Shown here piece after piece: positions 26,093-33,942 of a stretch of DNA of 64,000 bases. A model generated the notes under the pieces. That model searched no databases, had not been told where the DNA came from, and saw nothing but the letters and a program-made list of their open reading frames with translations. The DNA is from Clostridia bacterium (GTDB lineage Bacteria; Bacillota; Clostridia; TANB77; UBA1234). The first letter of the stretch is position 1. Each line of letters opens with the position of its first letter. Position numbers and translations under genes: made by a program. The stretch spans positions 1 through 64,000 of the forward strand of contig JAFYBZ010000041.1 of NCBI GenBank assembly GCA_017539905.1, written 5' to 3'.

Positions 26093-27751
26093 TTGAGCAA
26101 AGGCGACACTTCTCTGATTCGCAAACTCGTGCCTATTAAATGGATGTTCGATCTATACACGAGTGGCTATGCGAATCAAGTAGAACGAAACAGCAGAAGC
26201 CCCTGCACAAGTCCATTCTTCAGCAATGCATCTGTTCGTTTCAAGTCCGGTACTATTAATACTACTATTCCAACTGGTGAGCCAAATGTACTACGTATCA
26301 ATTTTTCAAGCTTTTGTCCCTGTCAACATGTTTACTTCGAGACTGTTACTTTTACTTTAAGAGAATTCATTACACAGCTTGAAAAAATACTTGATCGTAA
26401 GTCAGATTACATTAGCTTTGATGTTAATGTATCTACCGATTGGCTTAATGCAGAGGATTGTAGTTCATTCCAAAATTGTATGAAGCGTTCTATTTGTAAA
26501 AGTATTAATCAACTTTCTCCTACCAGTTCATCTTTATTCATTAAAGGTTCCGTGACATGCGTTGTCCAGTTCAAACTCAACGAGGTTAAAGAAGCTCTTG
26601 CCGTCTATCACGGCATTGAGGATAATAAAGGAGGTTTTACAATGAAAGGATCTTTCGGCAAACTCTTCTCTGGTATGGAAATGGGAATAAATCGAGATCC
26701 CCGCATCAAGTCGACTCTGACCGGTATCGTTGTTCAGAATCCTGACAACGGTAAGTATTACGCTTTCGATCCCGCAACGCGAACCCGGAAGGATATGCTG
26801 AACCTGAAGCTCGGCAATTTCCCCATCGTCCTGGTCCCGGTAAAGAACCTCACTGTTGGTAAGATGACCAAGCGTGATGGCAAGTATTACTGGGTGCAGA
26901 GCATCAATGATGACAACACCTTCACCGGCGTGAATGCCATGACTGGTGCTGTGGAAACATTCGTCAACAATGACAGCCTGATTCCCGGTTTCAACTTCTA
27001 CACTGAAGTTGTTGCGTTCGACGGCAAGACACTGCTGGATCCGAGCTCCAAACAGAACATGGGCGGCAATGTCCTGGGCGCAATGCTCATGATGCAGATG
27101 ATGAACAGCGACAAGGCCGAGTTCAGTCTGGATGACATCAATGATGACAGCTTCAACGGCCTGGGTATGTTTTTGCCGATGCTTATGGCTTCCAAAGATG
27201 GGAACTTGGGCATTACCAATCCTGACGGCACCCCCAACATCATGATGATGATGATGCTGATGGGTGACGGTGGTGAAGGCGGAATGAATGACTTCATGAA
27301 GTTCTCCCTGCTCTCCAATCTTCTGGGCGGTGGCAACAATGCCAATCCTCTGGGCGACATTATGAGCGGAATTTCTACTGTCGTTCCCGGCATCGCTCCT
27401 GCTGCCGCGGGTGCTGGACACTATGCCTGCACTATATGCGGTAAGGAATTCGATGATCCCGAAGTGCGCTTCTGCACCGAATGCGGTGGAAAGGTTGAAG
27501 CTGCCGGCACTGTATGCCCCAAGTGCGGAGAAGTCCTGAAGGAAGGCGCCAAGTTCTGTCACAAGTGCGGAGCCAAGATCGGAGCCGACGTGTGTAAGGC
27601 GTGTGGCAAGGAAATTCCTGAGGGCGCGAAGTTCTGCCCCTACTGCGGTGAAGATGTGAACGGAAAACCGCCTGCCCCTGCGAAACCTACACGCAGCAAA
27701 AAGACTACTGCCAAGAAGGCTGACGCCGGCGCGGAAGCCGTTCCGAACTGA
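26093..27751 (+). CDS. Multi-zinc-ribbon protein with possible internal start
   Basis: A 552-residue frame from TTG 26093 behind GGAGGG. Residues 1-183 form a cysteine-containing domain of ordinary composition. At 26642 an in-frame ATG follows AAAGGAGG by seven bases, and from there the DNA becomes markedly GC-richer. The second part has a beta-rich domain (GIVVQNPDNGKYYAFDPATR), a Met/Gly-rich middle (MMMMMLMGDGGEGG) and three C-terminal zinc ribbons (CTICG..CTECG, CPKCG..CHKCG, CKACG..CPYCG), ending in a lysine-rich tail. It may be two genes fused in frame, or one gene giving two products. Function unknown. Confidence 0.75.
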   Translation: MSKGDTSLIRKLVPIKWMFDLYTSGYANQVERNSRSPCTSPFFSNASVRFKSGTINTTIPTGEPNVLRINFSSFCPCQHVYFETVTFTLREFITQLEKILDRKSDYISFDVNVSTDWLNAEDCSSFQNCMKRSICKSINQLSPTSSSLFIKGSVTCVVQFKLNEVKEALAVYHGIEDNKGGFTMKGSFGKLFSGMEMGINRDPRIKSTLTGIVVQNPDNGKYYAFDPATRTRKDMLNLKLGNFPIVLVPVKNLTVGKMTKRDGKYYWVQSINDDNTFTGVNAMTGAVETFVNNDSLIPGFNFYTEVVAFDGKTLLDPSSKQNMGGNVLGAMLMMQMMNSDKAEFSLDDINDDSFNGLGMFLPMLMASKDGNLGITNPDGTPNIMMMMMLMGDGGEGGMNDFMKFSLLSNLLGGGNNANPLGDIMSGISTVVPGIAPAAAGAGHYACTICGKEFDDPEVRFCTECGGKVEAAGTVCPKCGEVLKEGAKFCHKCGAKIGADVCKACGKEIPEGAKFCPYCGEDVNGKPPAPAKPTRSKKTTAKKADAGAEAVPN

Positions 27752-27753
27752 CT

Positions 27754-28023
27754 ATGGGCGGCCTCAATTTTAGAGGACGTAAACTCCTAAATGAGCAAGT
27801 CCTTATGAACTGTGAAAGTTGCAAAAAAGTTTTCTCCCGTGATTGTGCATATTGCACAGAATGTGGCGCAAAGCTTAAAGCTATGAAAACTCAAATTTTT
27901 GCAAACTACAGCAAAAGAGGATTAACTTCATTTAGCTACGTTCTCCCTAATGGTGTTACTATCAACTCAAAAAGAGGCATGACTATGTCACTGGGAAACG
28001 GTATCTCCTATTCAACAAAATAA
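27754..28023 (+). CDS. Small zinc-ribbon protein
   Basis: The frame opens two bases after the previous stop. The better-supported product starts at ATG 27805 (MNCESCKKVFSRDCAYCTEC), a four-cysteine ribbon followed by about 50 residues. The weak AGAGGA lies a little far upstream. Its composition is AT-rich, unlike the end of the preceding gene. Cotranscribed with it and ended by the terminator at 28029. Confidence 0.65.
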   Translation: MGGLNFRGRKLLNEQVLMNCESCKKVFSRDCAYCTECGAKLKAMKTQIFANYSKRGLTSFSYVLPNGVTINSKRGMTMSLGNGISYSTK

Positions 28024-28028
28024 AAAAT

Positions 28029-28063
28029 TACCGCTATGCAAATATTTGCATAGCGGTATTTTT
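28029..28063. terminator. Bidirectional terminator between convergent operons
   Basis: A 30-base near-perfect palindrome, arms TACCGCTATGCAAA and TTTGCATAGCGGTA, with T runs on both sides. Confidence 0.9.
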
Positions 28064-28073
28064 ATGTTTAAAT

Positions 28074-29309
28074 TTAAAATTCTTCAAATTCATCTCTTGT
28101 CAAACCAAATGTTCCAGAAAAACCATTAATCATCGGAATTGCGTTTTTAAAATATGTTTTTGCTTTACTAATAAAATCACTTGCATGATATTTTGTAATG
28201 CCTTCTGAACTTCCAATTCCAAATGGTTCATCAAGTTGGTCAAGACAAGTAAAACCAATATTAATAGTAGAAGGAATACTTATATTTTTTAAGTCTCTAT
28301 AGATTCTTCTTGTGAGTTCATCAAAATCAATATATGCAAATCGCAAATCACCTTGATATTTATTTTTTATATTAGTTTTATCTTCAACATTTCTATAAGG
28401 TGCCATGTCAACTTCATGACTAAGTGGCCCCATACCATGTCTTGTTGCATATGGACGACTAATATAATAAATACCTGGTCTACTACCTTTGTAATTTGCA
28501 TTTTTCAAAATTTTCATTGCATTTGTAACACCAGTAGTTGAAGGTGTAAGAAAATCTACACTGCAATCAGGATTATTCTCGTCGAGTCCAAGTCCTTGCG
28601 CACCTTCAAACACCAAGTTATCATAGCAATCAATAATTGAATCACTTCTTACAGTTACAAAAGATAAAAATTCTTCTGCATAGAATAAGAGCATATCTAA
28701 TGTTTCTTCACTAGAAATCATAGAACTAAAGTCTTCAGAAAGATTTTTCAGTTCTGAAAGGCTGATTCCATATTCTTCTTTCAATCTTTTAGGAACATAT
28801 TCATCTCTTATCTTTTTCAATTTTTCTTTGAGACTATCACGAAACACAAGATCTCTAACTGTAATTTTATACTGCGGGTCTTTTGTTCTTTCTACAGTCT
28901 CCCAAATTCCCATTCCACAACTTCCATGACGGTCTTTACTACGGTATTCTTCCACTGCTTGATTAATATATACATCATATAAAGTTGTCACAGGAGAATT
29001 TAAATTGACAAAAACAGCTGGATTAATTCCGAAATCTTTTTTAAATTCTGCTTTCTCAATAACAAGTTCAACTGGATTAATTAAGAAATCAGAACCAAGA
29101 TATGTTGCAGCACCTGTAAAAGTACCTGCTCCTAAATGTCTAAAAACATGTCTTCTTCCATCAGGAGTAACTACTGTATGTGCTGCTTGCGGTCCACCAT
29201 TAAACCGAATGTTAAGTGTCTTAGGTTTATTGCAAAGAATATCTGTATAATGTCCTTTACCTTCATCACCAAGACCAGCACCAATTACAATAGAGCAAGA
29301 TTTTGCCAT
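28074..29309 (-). CDS. Divergent adenylosuccinate synthetase-like GTPase
   Basis: The 411-residue protein keeps PurA landmarks: GDEGKG (residues 14-19, with the catalytic Asp15), RFNGGPQAAHTV (His44), a FEGAQGLGLD loop, and a TRHGMGP segment. However the canonical WGDEGKGK, GGHNAGHT and GTTGRGIGP segments differ (LGDEGKGH, GGPQAAHT, HGSCGMGIW). PurA joins IMP and aspartate with GTP; phage PurZ relatives use dGMP. This one is probably not the housekeeping enzyme and may act on a different nucleotide or amino acid. Start ATG behind GAAAGGAGG. Last gene of the kinase-like/VWA run. Confidence 0.8.
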   Translation of the reverse strand: MAKSCSIVIGAGLGDEGKGHYTDILCNKPKTLNIRFNGGPQAAHTVVTPDGRRHVFRHLGAGTFTGAATYLGSDFLINPVELVIEKAEFKKDFGINPAVFVNLNSPVTTLYDVYINQAVEEYRSKDRHGSCGMGIWETVERTKDPQYKITVRDLVFRDSLKEKLKKIRDEYVPKRLKEEYGISLSELKNLSEDFSSMISSEETLDMLLFYAEEFLSFVTVRSDSIIDCYDNLVFEGAQGLGLDENNPDCSVDFLTPSTTGVTNAMKILKNANYKGSRPGIYYISRPYATRHGMGPLSHEVDMAPYRNVEDKTNIKNKYQGDLRFAYIDFDELTRRIYRDLKNISIPSTINIGFTCLDQLDEPFGIGSSEGITKYHASDFISKAKTYFKNAIPMINGFSGTFGLTRDEFEEF

Positions 29310-29343
29310 TTCTTAAATCCTCCTTTCTCGGAGAAATCAAAAA

Positions 29344-29380
29344 GAAGAATAAAAGGAGATGGCTAAGCTTAGCCATCTCC
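29344..29380 (-). terminator. Terminator between VWA gene and PurA-like gene
   Basis: A 26-base perfect palindrome with arms GGAGATGGCTAAG and CTTAGCCATCTCC, followed by TTTTATTC on the minus strand. It should reduce read-through into the PurA-like gene, which has no visible promoter of its own. Confidence 0.75.
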
Positions 29381-29398
29381 TCTTTGGTAAAAATGTGA

Positions 29399-30352
29399 TC
29401 AAATGAATTCCACGCCGGCGGCCTTGCCACTCTTGATAGCTTCTCCATCTTTGTAGATTTCGAATCCTTTGAATGCCTGGCGAATAACTTTTTTCGCCCT
29501 CGCATCTTCAATCATGTCGAAGACTTCGTCACGATCGAATCCATTCTGCAGTTTAAGGATTGTAGCCAAAGCTTCGGCCACATACCGATGATCCTCCAGG
29601 CTGATAACATGCGTGCCCAGATATTTTCTCCATGTTTCCGGAACACGATCGCTTCCATATCCATCCTCGGGAAGAATAATATGGAACAGATTCCATTTTT
29701 CCAGAGCCATGTCTCTGAGCTCAGTCGTCTTGTAGGACCGTTCGATACTCTCATTCCGGCCGAAGATTTTCTTCGCAGTAGAAGTATTAATTCCATCATG
29801 CGGTTTGTCATCTCCGACCGAAATATAGATTCCTTTTTCGCCCCTCTTGTTGAAGCAATCGATCTTGGTATGCTTTGCCAGGAAATACCACGGAATCTCA
29901 TAGCTTTCGCCATCGTTTCCTCCACCGCCGCCTTCAAGATAGAAAAGGCGCAGTTGATCGAGCATACGTGTGTCTGCCTCAAACTGGGAAACCTCCAGCG
30001 GAGCGTCGTCACAATACGCATCGCCAATTGCGGCGAAGAGAATGTGCGGATCATATCCTAATGCGCCCCCCTGAATCATCTTGATAAACCTGGGGAATCC
30101 TTCCTGGATGAAAGAGAACGGAATCCGTCCCATGGAGCCGGTGTCGTCGAATCCGATTGCTACAGCTCTGGAATTCGGGCTGTCAACAGAATCGCAGGAT
30201 TCTCTGAAGCCATTCTTGAGCTTGGCCGGATCGAGAAGGTCATTCAACGAACTTGATTTGAATACCTCTCTTGCACTGGTTGCGCGGGTAATGCTCCTGT
30301 TAGCCTGATAATACGAGCTAACATGTTCGGATGTGGTAGGACTGCCTCCCAT
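29399..30352 (-). CDS. von Willebrand factor A domain protein
   Basis: The 317-residue soluble protein shows a MIDAS: GFDDTGSMG (Asp69, Thr71, Ser73), a glycine-rich loop GGGGGNDGESYE for the second metal ligand, and ISVGDDKPHD for the third. The VWA domain fills most of the chain; an N-terminal Ser-rich arm of about 60 residues precedes it. Intracellular VWA proteins usually scaffold ATPase, kinase or chelatase complexes. Composition is GC-rich, with CGG codons. AAGGAGG is eight bases before the ATG. It follows the kinase-like gene by 23 bases. Confidence 0.88.
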   Translation of the reverse strand: MGGSPTTSEHVSSYYQANRSITRATSAREVFKSSSLNDLLDPAKLKNGFRESCDSVDSPNSRAVAIGFDDTGSMGRIPFSFIQEGFPRFIKMIQGGALGYDPHILFAAIGDAYCDDAPLEVSQFEADTRMLDQLRLFYLEGGGGGNDGESYEIPWYFLAKHTKIDCFNKRGEKGIYISVGDDKPHDGINTSTAKKIFGRNESIERSYKTTELRDMALEKWNLFHIILPEDGYGSDRVPETWRKYLGTHVISLEDHRYVAEALATILKLQNGFDRDEVFDMIEDARAKKVIRQAFKGFEIYKDGEAIKSGKAAGVEFI

Positions 30353-30375
30353 TTGTCATGCCTCCTTATGATGTT

Positions 30376-31452
30376 TTATATAGAAACGTCGATATCGACG
30401 AATCTAGCTTTACCGAAAACCTCTTTGCAGATTCTTTCAAATTCAGAATATTCTTCATATGCATTCTTTTCGCAAGTAGTTCTGTTGAACCATTCACAAA
30501 GCATGCTATGAACACCATACAAATTTTTTCCGGTTACATCGCCTAAGAGTTCTCTTGCAACCTTTTTAATAGAAAGCATATCAACTTCGAAAGAAGAGTA
30601 ACGAGTTTTTTCAACACAATCTGGTATAACATCTCTTATCTCTCTCGGTAATACCGTAATCTTTTCGTCCTTACTCGTAGTGAAATACCATCCACCATAA
30701 AGTCCAACGATACGAATATCATTTACCGAATATTTTTCACCCGGCATAACTTCATTACCTGGAGAGAAATAAATATTATCAATACAAATTGCATTATGAG
30801 TCATACCTGCAACATCAATCCAACATGCATAACTATAGAGTCGCTTGATGATAGATATGACATGTTTTACGTTCATTCTTCCATCAAAGAAATTAAGAAC
30901 TTCTCTCAATGGATAAATCTTGCACGGTTTCTTTAACAGTAACACATACTTTGATTTATCCTGTGTCTTGAAGGATTTAACAATTTGTGGAATCGAATAC
31001 TGAAAATCTTTCCAATTGGGCATTTCGCTTTCCCAAAAAGAAATGAATTCCCTAACTTTATCTATGTAGTTAGAAAACAATCCTTTTTCTTCAAGTGCTG
31101 AGTCAACAACCATCAAAATTTCAGAGTCATTGATATATGTATCACATACTCTCTGATTGAAATGTTCATCATACTCGAACCGAATTTTTTCTCCAGTTCT
31201 TGAATACAACAATACAGTAGAATTATTATCAGTAGAACTTTTTCCTTCAGAGCTCAAAACTTCTTTGGCTTTTTTCAAAAGAAATTTCAGCTGCTGAGAT
31301 GTGACAAAATTTCGAATCTCATGAAATTGTTGATCAGGTTTGTACTGTTCACAGTAAGCATCGTATTCTTCTTGTAAAGTATTTGGGTTCATAGAAAAGA
31401 TTTCCTCGGGCCGGTTAGCAGCCATGATTTCTTGATAGCTCCTAAGCCTCAT
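30376..31452 (-). CDS. Pseudokinase-like protein
   Basis: The 358-residue protein has a C-terminal lobe reminiscent of a protein kinase: THNAICIDNIYF sits where HxDxxxxN would be, and RIVGLYGGWYF where DFG is expected. The catalytic aspartates are not visible, so it may be a pseudokinase. The N-terminal 150 residues are helical. Start ATG 31452 behind AAAAGGAGG. First gene of the operon with the VWA and PurA-like genes. The kinase assignment is a pattern judgement. Confidence 0.6.
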   Translation of the reverse strand: MRLRSYQEIMAANRPEEIFSMNPNTLQEEYDAYCEQYKPDQQFHEIRNFVTSQQLKFLLKKAKEVLSSEGKSSTDNNSTVLLYSRTGEKIRFEYDEHFNQRVCDTYINDSEILMVVDSALEEKGLFSNYIDKVREFISFWESEMPNWKDFQYSIPQIVKSFKTQDKSKYVLLLKKPCKIYPLREVLNFFDGRMNVKHVISIIKRLYSYACWIDVAGMTHNAICIDNIYFSPGNEVMPGEKYSVNDIRIVGLYGGWYFTTSKDEKITVLPREIRDVIPDCVEKTRYSSFEVDMLSIKKVARELLGDVTGKNLYGVHSMLCEWFNRTTCEKNAYEEYSEFERICKEVFGKARFVDIDVSI

Positions 31453-31522
31453 ACAGTATCCTCCTTTTACTTTTAAAATTGTACACAATTTAGAGAAACA
31501 ATACTTTATTTATACAGGTTGT

Positions 31523-31551
31523 AATTTATCACACATAATGCAAATTGTCAA
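31523..31551 (-). promoter_or_regulatory. Promoter of the kinase-like/VWA operon
   Basis: -35 TTGACA (31546-31551), 17 bases, -10 TAAATT (31523-31528) preceded by TGA. The spacer contains TTATGT. Confidence 0.7.
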
Positions 31552-31635
31552 CCGATTTTGCAAATGTTTTTAATTTTTTGTTAAAAACATTTCGCTTTTA
31601 TATCAAGGGTTACATATTGCGTTGACAAATTTTTT

Positions 31636-31666
31636 AAATGTAAAATTTACATAAAGTTTTACATTT
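31636..31666. repeat. Inverted repeat near a lone TTGACA
   Basis: AAATGTAAAA (31636-31645) and TTTTACATTT (31657-31666) flank an 11-base loop, just after TTGACA at 31622. No matching -10 is seen at the normal distance. Confidence 0.4.
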
Positions 31667-31692
31667 TATCATTAAAAAGCCCAAAAATAACA

Positions 31693-31719
31693 AAAAAGTG
31701 GAGAAAATCTCCACTTTTT
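31693..31719. terminator. Bidirectional terminator by tRNA-Thr
   Basis: AAAAAGTGGAG pairs with CTCCACTTTTT around an AAAAT loop. It ends the minus-strand tRNA transcript. Confidence 0.85.
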
Positions 31720-31743
31720 ACTATTCAATAATAAGCTCTATTT

Positions 31744-31819
31744 TGGAGCCACCAACGGGAGTCGGACCCGTGACCTCATCCTTACCAAGGATGCACTCTG
31801 CCAGCTGAGCTATGGTGGC
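31744..31819 (-). tRNA. tRNA-Thr (anticodon GGT)
   Basis: 76 bases read on the minus strand. Acceptor GCCACCA/TGGTGGC, D-arm AGCTCAGCTGGCAGAGT, anticodon loop TTGGTAA (GGT), T-arm ACGGG/CCCGT, and encoded 3' TCCA. Confidence 0.97.
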
Positions 31820-31864
31820 ACATATATTTATTATACGCATTTTCAAAGGATTTTCAATATATTT

Positions 31865-31873
31865 ATGATATAA
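31865..31873 (+). promoter_or_regulatory. Extended -10 before ccdA
   Basis: TGATATAAT, about 45 bases before the ccdA-like start; no good -35. Confidence 0.55.
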
Positions 31874-31881
31874 TACTTTTG

Positions 31882-31907
31882 ATGACAATTGATAATCACA
31901 ACTACGA
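31882..31907. repeat. Dispersed short palindrome, copy 3
   Basis: TGACAATTGATAATCACAA then CTACGAAAGG; it includes the ribosome binding site of the ccdA-like gene. Confidence 0.5.
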
Positions 31908-31919
31908 AAGGATAAATTT

Positions 31920-32555
31920 ATGAATTATCTTATGACTTTTCTCGAAGGATTTGCAAGTTTCATTTCACCTTGCATACTACCTTTAATTCCAATGTATATA
32001 TCGTATTTTTCTAGAAGCGAAAAAGATAATACTAAAAAGACATTAGCAAATGCTATCTTGTTTTGTTTAGGATTCACTTTGATTTTCATTTTGATGGCTG
32101 TCTTTGCTTCTAGTTTAGGTGTTATTATTAATCAGCATATAAATATCATAAAAATTGTATTCGGTATTATATGCATTTTGTTTGGAATTCTTTATATGGA
32201 TATTTTCAAATTCAAAATGCTTGGTAAGTCTTTGAATTTTAAATTTGATGTTACTAATTTAAATGTCTTTCGCTCATTTGTTTTTGGGATACTATTTTCA
32301 GTTAGTCATGTTCCATGCACAGGAGCATTTTTAGGATCTGCTTTAATGCTTGTCACAAAAGAGCAAGATATGCTTCAAGGGATTTTATTAATGATTACCT
32401 ACTCTATTGGTATAGGAATTCCATTTATTATTTCTGCTTTATTAGTACAAAAAATGAAAACTGTTTTTGATTTTATTAAAAAACATTTTAGAGTTGTGAA
32501 AATAATCGCTGGAATTTTATTAATACTTACTGGATTATATTTAATTATTTTTTAG
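31920..32555 (+). CDS. ccdA: CcdA-type thiol-disulfide membrane transporter
   Basis: The 211-residue protein has about six membrane helices and the paired CcdA/DsbD cysteines in FISPCILPLIP and SHVPCTGAFLG. It carries reducing power from cytoplasmic thioredoxin across the membrane. The gene is followed after nine bases by a membrane-anchored thioredoxin, its likely partner. No cytochrome c genes are nearby, so the target may be extracytoplasmic protein thiols. Confidence 0.92.
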   Translation: MNYLMTFLEGFASFISPCILPLIPMYISYFSRSEKDNTKKTLANAILFCLGFTLIFILMAVFASSLGVIINQHINIIKIVFGIICILFGILYMDIFKFKMLGKSLNFKFDVTNLNVFRSFVFGILFSVSHVPCTGAFLGSALMLVTKEQDMLQGILLMITYSIGIGIPFIISALLVQKMKTVFDFIKKHFRVVKIIAGILLILTGLYLIIF

Positions 32556-32564
32556 GAGGTTAAA

Positions 32565-33056
32565 ATGCAAAAGTTTACTTACATTCTAATAGTTATAATT
32601 TTTATAGTCGCATTGATAGCTGCTTTCATTTTTATAACTAAACCATATACTAATAGCACTACTAATAATACTTCTGTAGAATTAGTTGAAGAAAACTTGG
32701 ATTTAGATTTGAGTAATGAAGCTGAACCAGAAGAAAAGATTCCTTATTTAACTGATGAAGAGTACGACGAAAAAGTATTAAATTATCAAGGAAAAGTATT
32801 AATAGATTTTTATACAGATTGGTGTTATTATTGCGAATTATTCTCACCAATAATTGAAGAAGTTTCATTAGAAAAAGATGATATAAAATATTATAGAGTT
32901 AATGCTGAAGAAGAGTTAAACATTGCAGACACAAATCAAATAATGTCTTATCCTACGATTGTGCTTTTTGAAAATGGTATTGAAATAAATCGATGCATAG
33001 GAATGATTCCAAAAGAAGAATTAATTGATTTTTTAGATGGTATAACAATTGAATAA
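32565..33056 (+). CDS. Membrane-anchored thioredoxin-fold protein
   Basis: The 163-residue protein has an N-terminal anchor (residues 5-26), an acidic linker, and a thioredoxin domain with WCYYC (Cys87, Cys90) and the cis-proline MSYPTIV. It should receive electrons from the CcdA-like protein and reduce exported protein disulfides. AGGAGG precedes the ATG. Confidence 0.92.
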   Translation: MQKFTYILIVIIFIVALIAAFIFITKPYTNSTTNNTSVELVEENLDLDLSNEAEPEEKIPYLTDEEYDEKVLNYQGKVLIDFYTDWCYYCELFSPIIEEVSLEKDDIKYYRVNAEEELNIADTNQIMSYPTIVLFENGIEINRCIGMIPKEELIDFLDGITIE

Positions 33057-33065
33057 AATTAAACA

Positions 33066-33843
33066 AGACGTGACTTTCTAAATTTATAGAAATTCACGTC
33101 TAATTTATATTTATCTTTGGAAGCAAAGATAGCTTATCTTCATTAATAGTCGATGCCATCCGGTCTTCTAAGCTCTCTTACACTTTATAATAACAGTGTC
33201 ATTATAAAATGCACTTTTCCATACACTGCCAAGATATTGTTCGATAGCACTTTAATGTACTGGTAATACCTTTCCCTAAACTACTTTGGATATTATCTTG
33301 CCGTTCATTTTGTTTAAAGAATTTTCTATGTTAGCTTAGATAGCTAATCTCATATACTAATTCTCCGATTTAGATCCCCTTGTGCTTTTTCAACAAACGG
33401 TCTTATCAAAAAATCATCTTCATAATTAAAATATGTTTATTGTACTTTTTTGTACAATCGCCCATACTCTAATCATATGTTTTCGAATAATGTTTGTTAA
33501 GTAATCAATGCTTGGGTGAGCAAATATGGGTTAGACTACCATATATTACTTAAGTATTATTCTTTGACACTTCTTTTAAAAGTCAATTCATCCTTGGGGG
33601 ATAATTTGCTCTTAAACCAGAAGACTCTCATAACTACTTTTACTAAATCAAGCATATCCATTCCATTTTAGAAAGCGTAATAATTTCCATTTAAAGCCTT
33701 CTATGTCTGCTCTCAGAGCAGTCATTTTTACTTTTCAATGCACGAAAAGTATGTTACCTAAGAGTTATATGTAACTAATCAAGGGAATCTTAATAATAAT
33801 TATATTTCCCTTTAACGCCTGTGGAAGGCTCTCACCTTCAATC
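33066..33843 (-). ncRNA. Large structured noncoding RNA, about 780 nt (ROOL/GOLLD-class candidate)
   Basis: The whole interval lacks a usable frame yet is densely folded. On the minus strand it starts after TGATATAAT (33850-33858) with hairpins at 33824-33839 (GAAGG/CCTTC), AAGGGAA/TTCCCTT, GTTAC/GTAAC, ACTTTTC/GAAAAGT (33730-33750) and CTGCTC/GAGCAG (33707-33721). Farther on come TTGTAC/GTACAA and long pairs such as TTAAGTAAT/ATTACTTAA. It ends in AGACGTGA/TCACGTCT (33066-33101) with a T-rich tail. Size, isolation and clustered hairpins fit the giant bacterial RNA classes ROOL and GOLLD; I cannot assign the class from memory. Confidence 0.65.
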
Positions 33844-33870
33844 GAAACTATTATATCAACAAATTAACAA

Positions 33871-33892
33871 ATTATGTTAATTTTAACATAAT
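33871..33892 (-). promoter_or_regulatory. 22-base palindrome upstream of the large RNA
   Basis: Arms ATTATGTTAA and TTAACATAAT around TT, just upstream of the -10 of the large RNA. The same arm sequences recur at 40347-40384. Confidence 0.5.
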
Positions 33893-33906
33893 TGTAATGA
33901 AAATTT

Positions 33907-33935
33907 AAAAGGCGGATTATTGTAATCCGCCTTTT
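33907..33935 (-). terminator. Terminator of the 33943 gene
   Basis: GGCGGATTA pairs with TAATCCGCC around TTG, with A and T runs on either side. Confidence 0.88.
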
Positions 33936-33942
33936 ATCATTT

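Noticed and set aside
26534-27562. 342-residue minus-strand frame inside the zinc-ribbon gene
   Set aside because: Histidine- and alanine-rich shadow of a GC-rich gene with no ribosome binding site; the plus-strand frame has clear CxxC ribbons.
33066-33843. RNase P RNA, tmRNA or SRP RNA
   Set aside because: None of the conserved cores (for example the tmRNA tRNA-like ends or the SRP GGAAG/AGCAG loop) is present.
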